From positions 186,001-250,000 of the forward strand of contig CAVTTR010000012.1 in NCBI GenBank assembly GCA_963737745.1: a stretch of 64,000 bases of DNA, given 5' to 3'. The notes under the pieces are model-generated. The model searched no databases, was not told the DNA's origin, and was given only the letters and a program-made list of their open reading frames with translations. Numbering within the stretch: position 1 is the stretch's first letter; every line of letters begins with the position of its first letter. The translations under genes were made by a program, and so were the position numbers. This stretch comes from Bog-473 sp963737745. GTDB lineage: Bacteria > Actinomycetota > Acidimicrobiia > Acidimicrobiales > RAAP-2. Below, piece by piece: positions 10,030-19,469 of this stretch.

Positions 10030-11025
10030 GTGCGCGCTCTGCGATGTAACGAGTACGGGCCGGTCGAGGTCCTGAGGGTCGAGGACCTGGACGACCCCGT
10101 GCCTGGGGAGGGCGCGGTCGTCGTCGAGGTGGCGCCGGCTGCGGTCAACTTTCCCGACGTCCTGCTGGTCGCTGATCAGTACCAGATCCACCTCCCCGTG
10201 CCCTTCACGCCGGGAAGCGAGTTCGCCGGCACGGTACGGGCCGTCGGGTCAGGTGTGAAGGGGGTACGGGAAGGAGACCGCGTCGTGGGGGCCGCGATGT
10301 GCGGCGCATTCGCCGAGCAGATCGCCGTGCCTGCGACGTCGCTGCACGTGGTGGACGCCGCAGTCGACCTGCATCTGGCGGCGGCGTTCGGCGTGGCCCA
10401 CCGCACCGCCTTCCTGGCCCTGTCCACGGTCGCCGAGGTCAAACCGGGGGACTGGGTGGTCGTCCTCGGCGCCGCCGGGGGCGTCGGGCTGGCCGCGGTC
10501 GAACTGGCCCATCTCCTCGGCGCCCGCGTGCTGGCCGCGGCATCCAGTCCCGAGAAGCTGGCCGTGTGTCGCCTGAAGGGCGCCGACTCAGTCGTGGATT
10601 ACAGCACCGAGGACCTCAAGGAACGGATCAAGGAGATCACCGGGGCCGGCGCTGACGTGGTGATCGACCCGGTCGGAGGCCCTTGGGCCGAGCAGGCCCT
10701 CCGAGCGATGCGCTTCGGCGGGAGGTTCGTCTCGGTCGGGTTCGCCTCGGGGGAGATCCCCCGCATCCCGCTCAATCTCGTGCTCTTGAAGGGCCCTTTT
10801 ATCACTGGCTTCACCATGCAGGGCCTGGTGGCCAACCGTCCCGAGGATGTGGCCCGAGATGAAGCCCGGCTATGGGATTTTCTGGTCCAGGGCAAGGTCG
10901 TCCCCTACATCGGCGCGGAGTTCCCGCTCGAAGAAGGAGCGCGGGCCATGGCCGAGTTGGCCGGGAGACGGGCGACGGGCAAGGTGCTGGTGGTGCCGGC
11001 CGTGCCGGTGGGGCCGGCGTCCTGA
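10030..11025 (+). CDS. NADPH:quinone oxidoreductase-like MDR protein (zinc-free)
   Basis: 331 residues of the medium-chain dehydrogenase/reductase superfamily. The N-terminal GroES-like domain contains FTPGSEFAGTVRAVGSGV; the Rossmann domain contains GAAGGVGLAAVELAHLLGAR; the C-terminus has ATGKVLVVP. The zinc ligands of alcohol dehydrogenases are missing, placing it with quinone oxidoreductases and enoyl reductases. A GTG start lies nine bases after the acyl-CoA dehydrogenase stop, so the two form a likely operon. The true substrate could be an enoyl compound from the same pathway. Confidence 0.85.
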   Translation: MRALRCNEYGPVEVLRVEDLDDPVPGEGAVVVEVAPAAVNFPDVLLVADQYQIHLPVPFTPGSEFAGTVRAVGSGVKGVREGDRVVGAAMCGAFAEQIAVPATSLHVVDAAVDLHLAAAFGVAHRTAFLALSTVAEVKPGDWVVVLGAAGGVGLAAVELAHLLGARVLAAASSPEKLAVCRLKGADSVVDYSTEDLKERIKEITGAGADVVIDPVGGPWAEQALRAMRFGGRFVSVGFASGEIPRIPLNLVLLKGPFITGFTMQGLVANRPEDVARDEARLWDFLVQGKVVPYIGAEFPLEEGARAMAELAGRRATGKVLVVPAVPVGPAS

Positions 11026-11060
11026 GGGGACGGCACTCGGTACGGTAGGTCCAGGCGGCG

Positions 11061-12273
11061 TCAGGCCTCGGTGGTGACCAGGAAGCATCCGCAGGTGTTC
11101 CCACCCCCGGTCGCCACCACCGCCACCTTGGGGTGTCCCGCCACCTGGCGCTCACCGCCGTCGTCCCGGAGTTGGACACAGGCCTCGTGGAGGAATCCGT
11201 AGCCATGGAGGCGTCCGGCCGAAAGCTGACCGCCGTGCGTGTTGAGAGGCAAGCTGCCGTCGAGGGCGATGTGCGTCCCGCCCTCGACGAAGGGCCCACT
11301 CTCACCCGTGCCACAGAGCCCGAGCCCTTCGAGCCAGAGCATGGTGAGGTAGCTGAACCCGTCGTAGAGCTCGGCGACATCGACGTCGGCCGGGGGTGAG
11401 TGACGTCCGGCTCCACATCTGGGCTGCGGCATCGGCGCCCGCTGTCCGGGTGAGGTCCTTCAGCTGGTCCCAGCCCATCCGGTCGTAGATCGCCGACCCC
11501 ATCGCCTCTATGTACACGGGCGGCCGGGCCAGATCCACCGCCAGCTCGCGACGCGAGATGACGAACGCCGTGCCCCCGTCGCAGGGCACGTCACAGTCGA
11601 AGAGGCGCAAGGGGGTCGTAATCATCCGGGAGGCGAAATAGTCGTCGAGCGACATGGGGTCCCGGTAGATGGCCAAGGGGTTCAGGCCGGCGTTGCGCCG
11701 TGCGTTGATCGCAATCTGGGCCAACTGCTCGGACGTCGTCCCGTAGCGGTCCATATGGGCCTGGGCGAACATGGCCACCCAGATGGGTGGCGCGGCCGAG
11801 CCAAAAGGAAGCGTCCATTGCTGGGAGTCGTGGGCGTAGATGGTGCCGCCCTGGCCGGCGGCGGGTCCGAGGCTGGATCGCCCCCCAGCGCCCTGCGCGC
11901 TGCCTTCCCACACCGAGCGGAAGCACAGGACGTGGTCGGCCATACCGGCGGCGACGGCCATGCACGCCTTCATCACCGAGCCGAGCTGTCCTGGGATCTC
12001 CATCCCACTGTCATGCCAATTGACCTGCAGGCGCATGGCGTCGATCGTGTCGTAGGCGGAGGCGCCGGTGAAGCCGCGGGAACCGGCCATGCCGCCGGGA
12101 TACGTGGAGAGGCCGTCGATGTCGGAGGGCTTCAGGCCGGCGTCCGCGATGGCCGCGTAGCAGGCGTCGAGCGTGAGCTCGAGCGGGTCCCGGCCCAGCC
12201 GGCGCCCAATGTCGGATTGTCCGATGCCCGAGATGGCACAGTGCTTCTCCGCCAGGTTTCCGTGCCCGTTCAT
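11061..12273 (-). CDS. Thiolase-superfamily (lipid-transfer-like) protein, possible aldolase (frameshifted)
   Basis: The assembled ~400-residue protein has a thiolase fold: ISGIGQSDIGRRLGRDPLEL, DACYAAIADAGLKPSDIDG, VAELYDGFSYLTMLWLEGLG, LNTHGGQLSAGRLHGYGF and a VVATGGGNTCGCF terminus. One frame change is needed near 11390. In the region where thiolases carry the nucleophilic cysteine, this protein reads WHDSGMEIPGQLGSVMKACM, with no cysteine in the expected place. Its start overlaps the stop of a DUF35 gene (ATGA). In Mycobacterium the Ltp2/DUF35 pair cleaves a steroid side-chain thioester by retro-aldol chemistry; the same type of partnership is inferred here. Confidence 0.78.
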
Positions 12274-12704
12274 CGTGGTCCACCGTCGGGCTCGAACAGG
12301 GGCAGCCACACGTCGCCGTCGGGATCCTCAATGTGGCGGAAGACGACCCGGACCGCCATGCCGATCGTGATGTCGTCGACCGGGCAGTGGACAAGGTTGG
12401 TCGTCAACCTGAGCTCGGGTTGCTCCTCGATCTCCACCAGCGCCACCACGTAGGGCAGCTCGAATCCGGGGAGCCAGGGGTGATGGTTGACGGTATAGCT
12501 GGCCAGGGTGGCCCGGCCGCTTACCGGTTCAGGCGCCAGGTCCTTCGACTGATCGCGTGGGCAGATCGGGATGGGCGGATGGAGGTAGTAACCGCAGGAC
12601 TGGCAGCGTAGGAAGACGAGCTGGTCGTTTTCGCCGCCCTGCCAAAAGTGCCGGTTTCGGTCGGTGAGCTCGGGCACCACCGCGATCGCGCTCTGCTCGG
12701 TCAT
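12270..12704 (-). CDS. DUF35 OB-fold protein with rubredoxin-like zinc ribbon
   Basis: About 144 residues. The N-terminal zinc ribbon is FLRCQSCGYYLHPPIPICPRD, with a CxxC pair and a third cysteine (the second pair is partly degenerate), followed by the OB-fold (ATLASYTVNHHPWLPGFELP, YVVALVEIEEQPELRLTTNL). These proteins bind and activate thiolase-like or hydratase partners working on acyl-CoAs. The ATG at 12704 is chosen because GGGGGA lies ~10 bases upstream; in-frame ATGs further upstream (12743, 12800) lack this. It overlaps the thiolase-like gene by four bases, so a stoichiometric complex is likely. Confidence 0.85.
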   Translation of the reverse strand: MTEQSAIAVVPELTDRNRHFWQGGENDQLVFLRCQSCGYYLHPPIPICPRDQSKDLAPEPVSGRATLASYTVNHHPWLPGFELPYVVALVEIEEQPELRLTTNLVHCPVDDITIGMAVRVVFRHIEDPDGDVWLPLFEPDGGPR

Positions 12705-12931
12705 CAAATCAGTCCCCCTGCCGGTTTCGAATGCGTCGTTCATGCCTGCGTCGCTCGTGCCGCCCCCGCCTGCACCGTCAAAGACTCTGCCATACGTCAC
12801 GTCCGGGGAACCCGCCGCTACCTGACTCCCTCGAGAACGGACGTGCTACCTTGCCTTGGCAGTCGGCTGCGGTTGCCCGTGGGTGTCGGTCGGTACGGGG
12901 AGTCGTGGGCACCGGTGAAGGGGGTGTGGCC

Positions 12932-14147
12932 ATGGAGGCTGACGATTCGGTCGGGGTGAGCGTGGACGATCACGTGGCCAGTGGCAAGCCGTTCGATCCG
13001 AAACTCTTCTTGGACCCAGGGACGGGCCGCCACCCGCAGGCCTTCTACAAGAAGGCCCGTGCCGCTGGGGCCGCCGTACCCGGGGCGTTCGGTGGGATGG
13101 AGGTCATGCGCCGCGCCGAGGTCGAATTCGCCCTCCAACACCCCGAGATCTTCTCCTCGGCCATGGAGGCGGTTGACCTCGGACAGTCGGTACCGTTGAT
13201 CCCCCTGCAGGTGGACCCACCCGAGCACTCGAAGTACCGAAAGCTCCTCGACCCGATCTTCGCACCGAAGCGGATGAACCTGATCGAGCCCGATATCAGC
13301 CAGATGGTGAATGAGCTGATCGACGACTTCATCGATACGGGCTCCTGCGAGTTCACCACGGCACTGGCCGAGCCTCTGCCGTCATCGGTCTTCCTCCGGC
13401 TCATTGGTCTCCCGGTGTCGGAGCTGCCGATGTTCCTAGGGATGAAAAACGGCATCCTGCGCCCCGAAGGCAATGACATCAATGAGGTCCAGGCCAACCA
13501 GAGGGTCAGCGCGGCCGAGGTCGAGCGCTTCTTTGCCGAGACCCTGGCCGAACGGCGGAAGAGCCCGAAGGAGGATCTCCTCAGCATGTTCTCCTTGGCC
13601 GAGGTCGGTGGCAATCGGCTGAGCGATGACGAGATCCTCGGCATCTGCTTCCTGTTTCTCATCGCCGGCCTCGACACGGTTACCGACTCTTTGGAGTGCT
13701 TCTTCGCCTTTCTGGCCCAGAATCCCGACCAGCGCCGGCAGATCGTCGAGGACCCGTCCATCATCCCGACAGCCGTCGAGGAGCTCCTGCGCTGGGAGAC
13801 TCCGGTCACAGGTGTGGCCCGGGTGGCCAGGGAGGACGCCGATCTCGGCGGGCTGCCCGGTGCACAAGGGCGACCACGTGGGCGTCAGCATCGGTTCGGC
13901 CAATACCGACGAGCGCTGGCTCCCGGACGCGTACGACGTGATCCTGACGCGGAACTCGAAGCACCTGGCCTTCGGCGCCGGGGTGCATCGTTGTCTGGGC
14001 TCGCACCTGGCTCGCCTGGAGCTCCGGACGACGCTGCGGGAGTGGCACAGACGAATTCCGAACTACGAGATCGTGCCGGGGACCGAGCTCAACTTCATGT
14101 ACGGGCTGCGCCAGATCGACCTGTTGCCGCTGACCTGGTCTCCGTAG
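12932..14147 (+). CDS. Cytochrome P450 (frameshifted)
   Basis: The reconstructed protein is ~405 residues. It has the I-helix LIAGLDTVTDSLE, the K-helix ExxR motif in EELLRWETPV and the heme-binding loop HLAFGAGVHRCLGSHLARLE with the axial cysteine. One extra G in GGCGGGCTGCCCG near 13850 breaks the frame; removing it gives GGCPVHKGD. The ATG at 12932 follows GAAGGGGG. It belongs with soluble bacterial P450s that take electrons from a ferredoxin; an unlinked P450-type ferredoxin is at 52.3 kb. The substrate may be a lipid or terpenoid, given the surrounding CoA genes, but this is inference. Confidence 0.88.
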
Positions 14148-14152
14148 GCCGT

Positions 14153-14917
14153 TCAGCGACCCTTCCAGTTCGGGGGCCGCTTTTCCAGGAACGCCAGCGC
14201 CCCTTCCTTGGCGTCCTCGCTTCGGAAGACCGCGGCCAGCTCGTCGGGCGTGGCCCACCCACGCCGGGGGTCTTCGAGTACCGCTCGCCTGACCAGCATC
14301 TTGGCGGTCCGGACGGCCAGTGGGCCGTTGGCGGCAATGGTGGCGGCGAGCGCCAGGCTGGACTCCAGGAGATTCTCCAGCGGGACAACCTTGTTCACCA
14401 GCCCCCAGGCTGCGGCACATGGCGCGTCGATGAGTTCGCCCGTCAGCGCCAGCTCGAGGGCCAGCGACAGCGGCAAGCGGGTGCCGAGCAGGGTACCGCC
14501 GCCTCCGGGAAACAGGCCCCGCTTCACCTCGGGGAGCCCGAACCGCGCGTTGTCCGCCGCGACGACCAGGTCGCAGCCGAGGACCAGCTCGAACCCTCCG
14601 CCCACGGCGGCACCGTTGACCGCGGCGATGACTGGCTTGGGTGAGAGCGCCTCTACGTCGTAGGGGGCGGAGCCCTCGGTCGGAGCGTCCGCCGGCTCGT
14701 CCTGGGTCCCGCTGAAATCGCGCAAGTCCATGCCGCCGCAAAAAATCCGCTCACCGGCACCAGTCAGGATCACCACCTGCGTGCCGTCGTCGGTGGCGAT
14801 CTCGCGGAAGGTCTCGCCCAGTGCGCCAATGAGCTCTGGGTTGAGCGAGTTCGCCGCCTGGGGCCGGTTCAGGGTCAGAACCTGGACCAGACCGTGTTGT
14901 CCGCGTTCGAGAATCAT
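14153..14917 (-). CDS. Enoyl-CoA hydratase/isomerase (crotonase family)
   Basis: 254 residues with the crotonase fold: VLTLNRPQAANSLNPELIGA, VVILTGAGERIFCGGMDLRDF, the oxyanion-hole region AVNGAAVGGGFELVLGCDLV and GLFPGGGGTLLGTRLP. The glutamate that follows GGFE in hydratases is present, but the second catalytic glutamate is replaced in the PGGGGT segment, so hydratase, isomerase or another crotonase reaction remain possible. The C-terminus RPPNWKGR is typical. The ATG at 14917 follows AAAGGGGGG. It converges with the P450 gene, with five bases between the two stops. Confidence 0.85.
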   Translation of the reverse strand: MILERGQHGLVQVLTLNRPQAANSLNPELIGALGETFREIATDDGTQVVILTGAGERIFCGGMDLRDFSGTQDEPADAPTEGSAPYDVEALSPKPVIAAVNGAAVGGGFELVLGCDLVVAADNARFGLPEVKRGLFPGGGGTLLGTRLPLSLALELALTGELIDAPCAAAWGLVNKVVPLENLLESSLALAATIAANGPLAVRTAKMLVRRAVLEDPRRGWATPDELAAVFRSEDAKEGALAFLEKRPPNWKGR

Positions 14918-15023
14918 CGTCACCCCCCCTTTGCTTTCGTGGAAAACACGGTACCGGATGTGCTGCAGGGCCAACCTCGCCACTGAGGGAAGGAGTCGGT
15001 GCGCGTCGGCTCATCGACAGATC

Positions 15024-15452
15024 TCAGAGCAGTGCAGCGATTCCGATTCCGCCGGCGGCGACACCGAGGCAAAGGGCGAGACCCCCAAAGGTATAGAGCC
15101 ACCCCTCGGCGCGGTGACCGTCGCGGTAGAGGTGGACGGATTCCCAACTGGCCGTGGACCAGGTGGTGTATCCGCCACACAGTCCGATGCCGGCGACGTC
15201 GAGGTCGTGCGGTCCGAACCCGTGGTACATCGAAAGCCCGGTGAGGACACCCAATAGCAACGAGCCCGAAGCGTTGACGAGCAGCGTCCCTACGGGGAGC
15301 GGGTCGAAGCGGCGCCGGGCGGCGTGATGGATGATCACGGCGCGCAGCACCGCACCAACGGCGCCCGCGGCCGCCACGAGCAGGGCCAGGCCGAGGGTGG
15401 GGGAGTGGTTGATGGACGAGACGACGGTCGGGGTTCGAAGCGACGCGATCAT
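15024..15452 (-). CDS. crcB: Fluoride exporter CrcB/Fluc, second subunit
   Basis: A ~142-residue protein with four hydrophobic segments. The conserved Fluc elements are GAVGAVLRAVI, LPVGTLLVNASGSLLLGVLTG with the pore asparagine, and GLCGGYTTWSTASWE with the central TTWSTxxxE signature. Fluc channels are antiparallel dimers; actinobacteria often encode two copies that may form a heterodimer. Its ATG overlaps the stop of the upstream crcB (ATGA), so the two are translationally coupled and both lie under the fluoride riboswitch. Confidence 0.93.
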   Translation of the reverse strand: MIASLRTPTVVSSINHSPTLGLALLVAAAGAVGAVLRAVIIHHAARRRFDPLPVGTLLVNASGSLLLGVLTGLSMYHGFGPHDLDVAGIGLCGGYTTWSTASWESVHLYRDGHRAEGWLYTFGGLALCLGVAAGGIGIAALL

Positions 15453-15889
15453 TTCGTCGTCGTCAACCATCTGCCCGCGGCGGCGCCGAGGACGACGAGA
15501 CCTGTGCCCCCGGCAAGTGTGGCCGCCAGATAGAGAACGCTCGAGGCGATGTGCCCGCCCTGCAACAGAGTGATCGAACTGACGGCGAGGGCCGAGTAGG
15601 TCGTCCAGCCACCAAGGATGCCCACGATGAGGAAGGGCCGCAGTTGCGGCAGGCGGGGTGTCCATCGTTCGACCAACGGGACGAAGAATCCGATGGCCAA
15701 CGACCCGCTGAGGTTGATGAGCAACGTCAGGGTGGGAAACTGCTCCTCGCCCTGGACGAAAGTGGTGTCGAGAAGGAACCGCGCCAACGTGCCGATTGCG
15801 CCGCCGCACACGATGAAGAGAATCACGATCGGAGTGAGCCCGAGCTGCGGCACTGCGGGTTCCGAAAGCTGGTCGTCGTTGCTGGGCAT
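15449..15889 (-). CDS. crcB: Fluoride exporter CrcB/Fluc, first subunit
   Basis: 146 residues, four membrane segments. Signatures are CGGAIGTLARFLLD, FPTLTLLINLSGSLAIGFFV, and VGILGGWTTYSALAVSSI (the TTYSxxxxE position reads S rather than E, unlike the second copy). The ATG at 15889 is preceded by AGGAGG at perfect spacing. The N-terminal ~25 residues are an extra polar extension. It is the first gene after the fluoride riboswitch, so expression should rise when fluoride enters the cell. Confidence 0.93.
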   Translation of the reverse strand: MPSNDDQLSEPAVPQLGLTPIVILFIVCGGAIGTLARFLLDTTFVQGEEQFPTLTLLINLSGSLAIGFFVPLVERWTPRLPQLRPFLIVGILGGWTTYSALAVSSITLLQGGHIASSVLYLAATLAGGTGLVVLGAAAGRWLTTTK

Positions 15890-15937
15890 GGTCCTCCTGC
15901 GCCTGGTGCGCATCGAGACTTTCGTCGCGACGCTCTC

Positions 15938-16006
15938 TGGTCAGGAGCCATCAGCCTTGGCGGCGGTTTTGGAGCACGTGCTCCCCGGCGGGACCCATCA
16001 CCGGAC
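15938..16006 (-). ncRNA. Fluoride riboswitch (crcB motif)
   Basis: Read on the minus strand, about 50 bases upstream of the first crcB ATG, the sequence shows the crcB-motif order: CCGGTGATGGGTCCCGCCGG (pseudoknot hairpin with the GATGG core), an extra GGAGCAC/GTGCTCC hairpin, AAAACCGCC, then GGCTGATGGCTCC. The pieces correspond to the conserved GATG...CGCC, AAAC and CTGATGGC segments of known fluoride aptamers. Location before two crcB genes supports the call. Boundaries are approximate. Confidence 0.85.
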
Positions 16007-16019
16007 AACTGAGCGAATG

Positions 16020-18323
16020 TTAGCGGTTTACTCCACGAGTGGGGGAGTGGGCATGCCGTGGAACTCCTCGCCGGCGGACGAAACACGAGGCAAGGAGAAG
16101 GAGAGCGGTCACGAGGGCGGCCCAGATCGCGGCGTCACCGTGAGGCGGGGTGAAGGAGAAGGTGACCGGCGTGGTTCCCGCGCCGACACGGACGGATTGA
16201 AACGGGCCATTCGTGTGGACCACGACGTGGGACGCTCCAACCTCGGCTGACCACCCCGGCATGGAGAGCTCGAGCCGGTGCAGCACAGCGGGACCGTTGC
16301 ACCGAACCTCGACGTTTGTCGTGTCCACCGCGTGGATATGGCACCGCGCGCCGGTCGTGGTGAAGAACGCCGTGGGGGAGGGTAACTGCCACACCGCGGC
16401 GAACCCGTCGTCGTAGACCCGGCGTGGCGCAGGAGTGACCCCGGCGGGCGGCCATGGCGAGCCAAAGACATCGGACCCAGACGCGTACGCCACCACGAAT
16501 TTGACCCCGGCCGCTTCATACGTCGCCAGGTTGGTTGCCAACGCTTGTGCCGGGCCAAGTCCGTCGGGATCGACTTTCGTCGTCCCGGTGAAGAGGAGCG
16601 GCACGGAGTTGGAGTCGAGCGACTTCTGCACGTACGTGGTGAAGGTCTTGGGTTCCGGCAGGTCGTTCACGTTTATTTCAGCCAGGCCGAAGAAGGAGCC
16701 GAAGTTGGGTTGCATCGGTCCCAGGGTGGCGAAGCGGGCCCCGCCAAGGTGCCCTTGCAGATAGTGAACAAGAGCGGTATCGACCTTTGCCGGTCGGGGC
16801 GCCGACAGCAAGGGTGCGGCGAACAACAGGGCGGCTTCGCCCACCACGGCGCCCACCACGAGAAGCGGACCCAAACGGCGTCTGCTGTCGGCTCCTCGGG
16901 TGTACATGAGAACGCCGCCGGCCACCACCGTGGTCACGGCCAATGCGGCGAGGGCGCCACTGGCCACGGTGAAGGCGTGCGCGTGGGCGTAGTGGCTCAC
17001 GGATGACATGACCGGCCACGCCTCGGATGCGGCCCCGGTGATGGCGCCGAGAGTGATTACTCCGCCGCCGATAACCAGCGCGGGATGCACACGTCTACGG
17101 ACGAGGTCGTCGATACCGAAGGCGGCCAGCACGATCACCGCAAATTCCCACGATGTCTGGGAGTACCGATAGAAGGCAATCGACTGGAAACCTGGGAGGT
17201 GGTTCAGCAGATGGCTGACCGGCGTGACACCGAAGGTCTTGCTCATGGCGATCAGAATCCAGAAGGCGAGCGCAATCCGCAGCGCACGCCAACGGGCTCC
17301 CAGTAGCCCTATGAGGGCGCACAAGGCGAGGCTGGCATCGAGATACCCACCGGTGTTGCTCCACATGACCGTCAGGAGCGGTGCGCTTGCCCCCGTCTTG
17401 AATCCGAAGATCGGCCCAAACCCATAGGGGAGGATCGTCTGGGCCAGGCTCTGCGTGGGCAGGAATACATTGCTAAGGGAGCCGGCATGGGCCCCCACGT
17501 TGGCGTGGGGGAGATAGTCGAGGAAGGCCACCCAGGCGGGGGCGCTCAAGAGAGCTCCGGCCACTCCTGCAAAGGCCAACTTTGCCAGGAGCGCGCGCCA
17601 CCGATCCTGCACCGAGAACAACCGCACGGCGGCCCACACCAATACCAACAGGCCGTCGATGTATGCCACCTCAGGAAAACCGGCGACGACGGAAAGGGCG
17701 AGTGCCAAAGCGAGCAGGCGCCATCCATAGGGTCGGAATTCCAGCGAAGCCTCCCGGGCATGCTCGACGCCCAGGATCGCGAGTGGGAGAAAGGCCACCG
17801 GATTGGCGGTGGCGTGCTCGAACCAGGCCAAGGTGCCGCAGAGACCGAATGCCAGACCTCCGGCCGTCGATGCTGCCCGACCGAGACCCAATCGCCGGAG
17901 CAAGAAGTAGGTGGCATAGCCCGCTACCCCTTCGAGGACGACGTGGAACACGACGAATCCAAGGGCATTCTGCAGGAGCAGGACGGGCGGGAAGAAGGCC
18001 GCGGACTGCATCCCTCCGGCCAACGGGGCGCCGAGACCCTCGTAGGGATTCCACCAAGGGATGTGCCCGTGCAGCCAGTCCATGGCGACCAGGTGACCCA
18101 CGGCCTGCGTGATGTAGCCCGCGTTGGGATCGACGACAGAGCTCCCCGGCAGGGCTTGCCGAAGCGCTGCGCTCGGGATTCCCGAGAAAAGTTGGACTGG
18201 ATCTCTGCTGAGGAGATCGACGAGCGTCGGCACGTTCACTACGACAATCATCAGACCGATAATCCCGATAGGGATGCAGTTCGGGTTGGAACGCAGCCGC
18301 CTCAGAAACCTCACCTGACGCAC
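16020..18323 (-). CDS. YfhO-like multi-pass membrane protein
   Basis: A 767-residue protein with about 12 hydrophobic segments through residue ~500 (first near IGIIGLMIVVVNVPTLVDLL), then an exported β-rich domain of ~200 residues and a final membrane helix (AIWAALVTALLLLASCFV). The loop with DWLHGHIPWWNPYEGLGAPL, and PGFQSIAFYRYSQ further on, are typical of YfhO-like GT-C-related proteins. YfhO of Firmicutes is needed for glycosylation of lipoteichoic acid; in actinobacteria the role is unknown. It ends 14 bases before the fluoride riboswitch and is likely a separate transcription unit. Confidence 0.8.
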   Translation of the reverse strand: MRQVRFLRRLRSNPNCIPIGIIGLMIVVVNVPTLVDLLSRDPVQLFSGIPSAALRQALPGSSVVDPNAGYITQAVGHLVAMDWLHGHIPWWNPYEGLGAPLAGGMQSAAFFPPVLLLQNALGFVVFHVVLEGVAGYATYFLLRRLGLGRAASTAGGLAFGLCGTLAWFEHATANPVAFLPLAILGVEHAREASLEFRPYGWRLLALALALSVVAGFPEVAYIDGLLVLVWAAVRLFSVQDRWRALLAKLAFAGVAGALLSAPAWVAFLDYLPHANVGAHAGSLSNVFLPTQSLAQTILPYGFGPIFGFKTGASAPLLTVMWSNTGGYLDASLALCALIGLLGARWRALRIALAFWILIAMSKTFGVTPVSHLLNHLPGFQSIAFYRYSQTSWEFAVIVLAAFGIDDLVRRRVHPALVIGGGVITLGAITGAASEAWPVMSSVSHYAHAHAFTVASGALAALAVTTVVAGGVLMYTRGADSRRRLGPLLVVGAVVGEAALLFAAPLLSAPRPAKVDTALVHYLQGHLGGARFATLGPMQPNFGSFFGLAEINVNDLPEPKTFTTYVQKSLDSNSVPLLFTGTTKVDPDGLGPAQALATNLATYEAAGVKFVVAYASGSDVFGSPWPPAGVTPAPRRVYDDGFAAVWQLPSPTAFFTTTGARCHIHAVDTTNVEVRCNGPAVLHRLELSMPGWSAEVGASHVVVHTNGPFQSVRVGAGTTPVTFSFTPPHGDAAIWAALVTALLLLASCFVRRRGVPRHAHSPTRGVNR

Positions 18324-18354
18324 TGGAGCGGCCGAGTGGACCTCCCGATGGTCG

Positions 18355-19104
18355 TCAAGGTGCCGGGGTACGGGGTCCCGGCGCGTTGCGAAAACGGAAT
18401 GGTTCGCTCTCTCGCCCGACGATCACGTACCAACACTCACCCGAAGCTTCGGAATCGAGGATGCGTTGAAACGCAGCCACGACCTCACTGACTTCGAGAA
18501 TGGGAAACCCCATATCGAGCAGCATCTGTTCGGAGCCCTTGATGATGCTCGTGTAGGCAAAGGAAGGGCACAGTGCGTGCACCTTGATGCCCTCGGCCGC
18601 GTAGGCCTGGCCTATGGAGCGCACGAGGCCGACCAGCGCATGCTTGTTAGCGGCGTAAATCGGATCGAGGGGAACGGCGACCAGTCCGGCCATGCTGGCC
18701 GTGACCACGATGGTCCCTCCTCCAGCGGCAAGGATGGCGGGTCGTGCTGCCGTCAGCCCGTACACGACTCCATCGAGGTTGATTCGCATCGTCCGCCGAT
18801 AGGCGTCGGGATCGAAATCATCACCCATACCGCACGATGTGGTGATGCCAGCATTGAGGTGGGCGAGATGCAAGGCCCCGAACTCCTCAACGGCGAACGC
18901 GACGGCTCTCGTGTTCTCGACGGGCTCAACCACGTTGGTGTGAATGAAACGACCACCGATCTCGTCGGCCAGTTCCGCTCCTCGGCCGTCATCAATGTCG
19001 GCCAGCACGACATGGGCGCCCTGCGCAGCCAGATGGCGGGCAACAGCCTCGCCGATGCCATTGCTGCCGCCGGTGATCAGCGCCACTCTGCCGGCCATGT
19101 CCAT
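18355..19104 (-). CDS. Short-chain dehydrogenase/reductase
   Basis: 249 residues, classical SDR. TGGSNGIGEAVARHLAAQG binds the cofactor, LADIDD carries the acidic residue favouring NAD(H), LNAGIT replaces NNAG, and TASMAGL with YAANK gives the Ser-Tyr-Lys catalytic set. The C-terminus (PFRFRNAPGPRTPAP) is short and polar. It lies 31 bases after the start of the membrane protein gene on the same strand, and upstream is a long gap, so its promoter should be in 19105-19400. The substrate is unknown. Confidence 0.85.
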   Translation of the reverse strand: MDMAGRVALITGGSNGIGEAVARHLAAQGAHVVLADIDDGRGAELADEIGGRFIHTNVVEPVENTRAVAFAVEEFGALHLAHLNAGITTSCGMGDDFDPDAYRRTMRINLDGVVYGLTAARPAILAAGGGTIVVTASMAGLVAVPLDPIYAANKHALVGLVRSIGQAYAAEGIKVHALCPSFAYTSIIKGSEQMLLDMGFPILEVSEVVAAFQRILDSEASGECWYVIVGRESEPFRFRNAPGPRTPAP

Positions 19105-19263
19105 GTCGTGGATCGTAGGGGAGCGCGCTATTCCTCACGGGGCTCATATCGCCCTGCGCCCGAGGTGGCGGATATCCCCTTCCCCGGAGGGCACACGTGT
19201 CGCTCGCGGCGACTGGCTGGGAATGAGCTGGGCGAAGAGCTCCGACACTTCTTCGGTGAATAA

Positions 19264-19313
19264 CCGACCGCGCCGCATCGTTTCTCAAAAACAAGTCCCG
19301 GGGCTCTCTCTGA
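19264..19313 (-). repeat. Dispersed repeat copy A (related to 52028-52077)
   Basis: On the minus strand this reads AGAGCCCCGGGACTT, five Ts and G, then AAACGATGCGGCGCGG, one variable base and CGGTTATT. The plus-strand segment at 52028-52077 matches it over ~48 bases with about four differences. The right arm that makes copy B an inverted repeat is degenerate here. Function unknown. Confidence 0.75.
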
Positions 19314-19367
19314 GCGGTGCACTCGGTCGCTAGAACCGGCGCGCCGGAACGGGCCGACGCTCGCCGC

Positions 19368-19403
19368 CGTGGTTCCCGTGGTTCGCGTGGTTCCCGTCGC
19401 TCG
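19368..19403. repeat. Nine-base tandem repeat
   Basis: Three copies of CGTGGTTCC/CGTGGTTCG stand head to tail at 19368, 19377 and 19386, followed by a degenerate fourth (CGTCGCTCG). It is noncoding as far as can be told. Confidence 0.7.
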
Positions 19404-19469
19404 GCAGGAGGAGAGGGGGCACATCCACCTCTGCGAAAGCCACCTTTCAAAATTGAGGGTCCAACTTAA

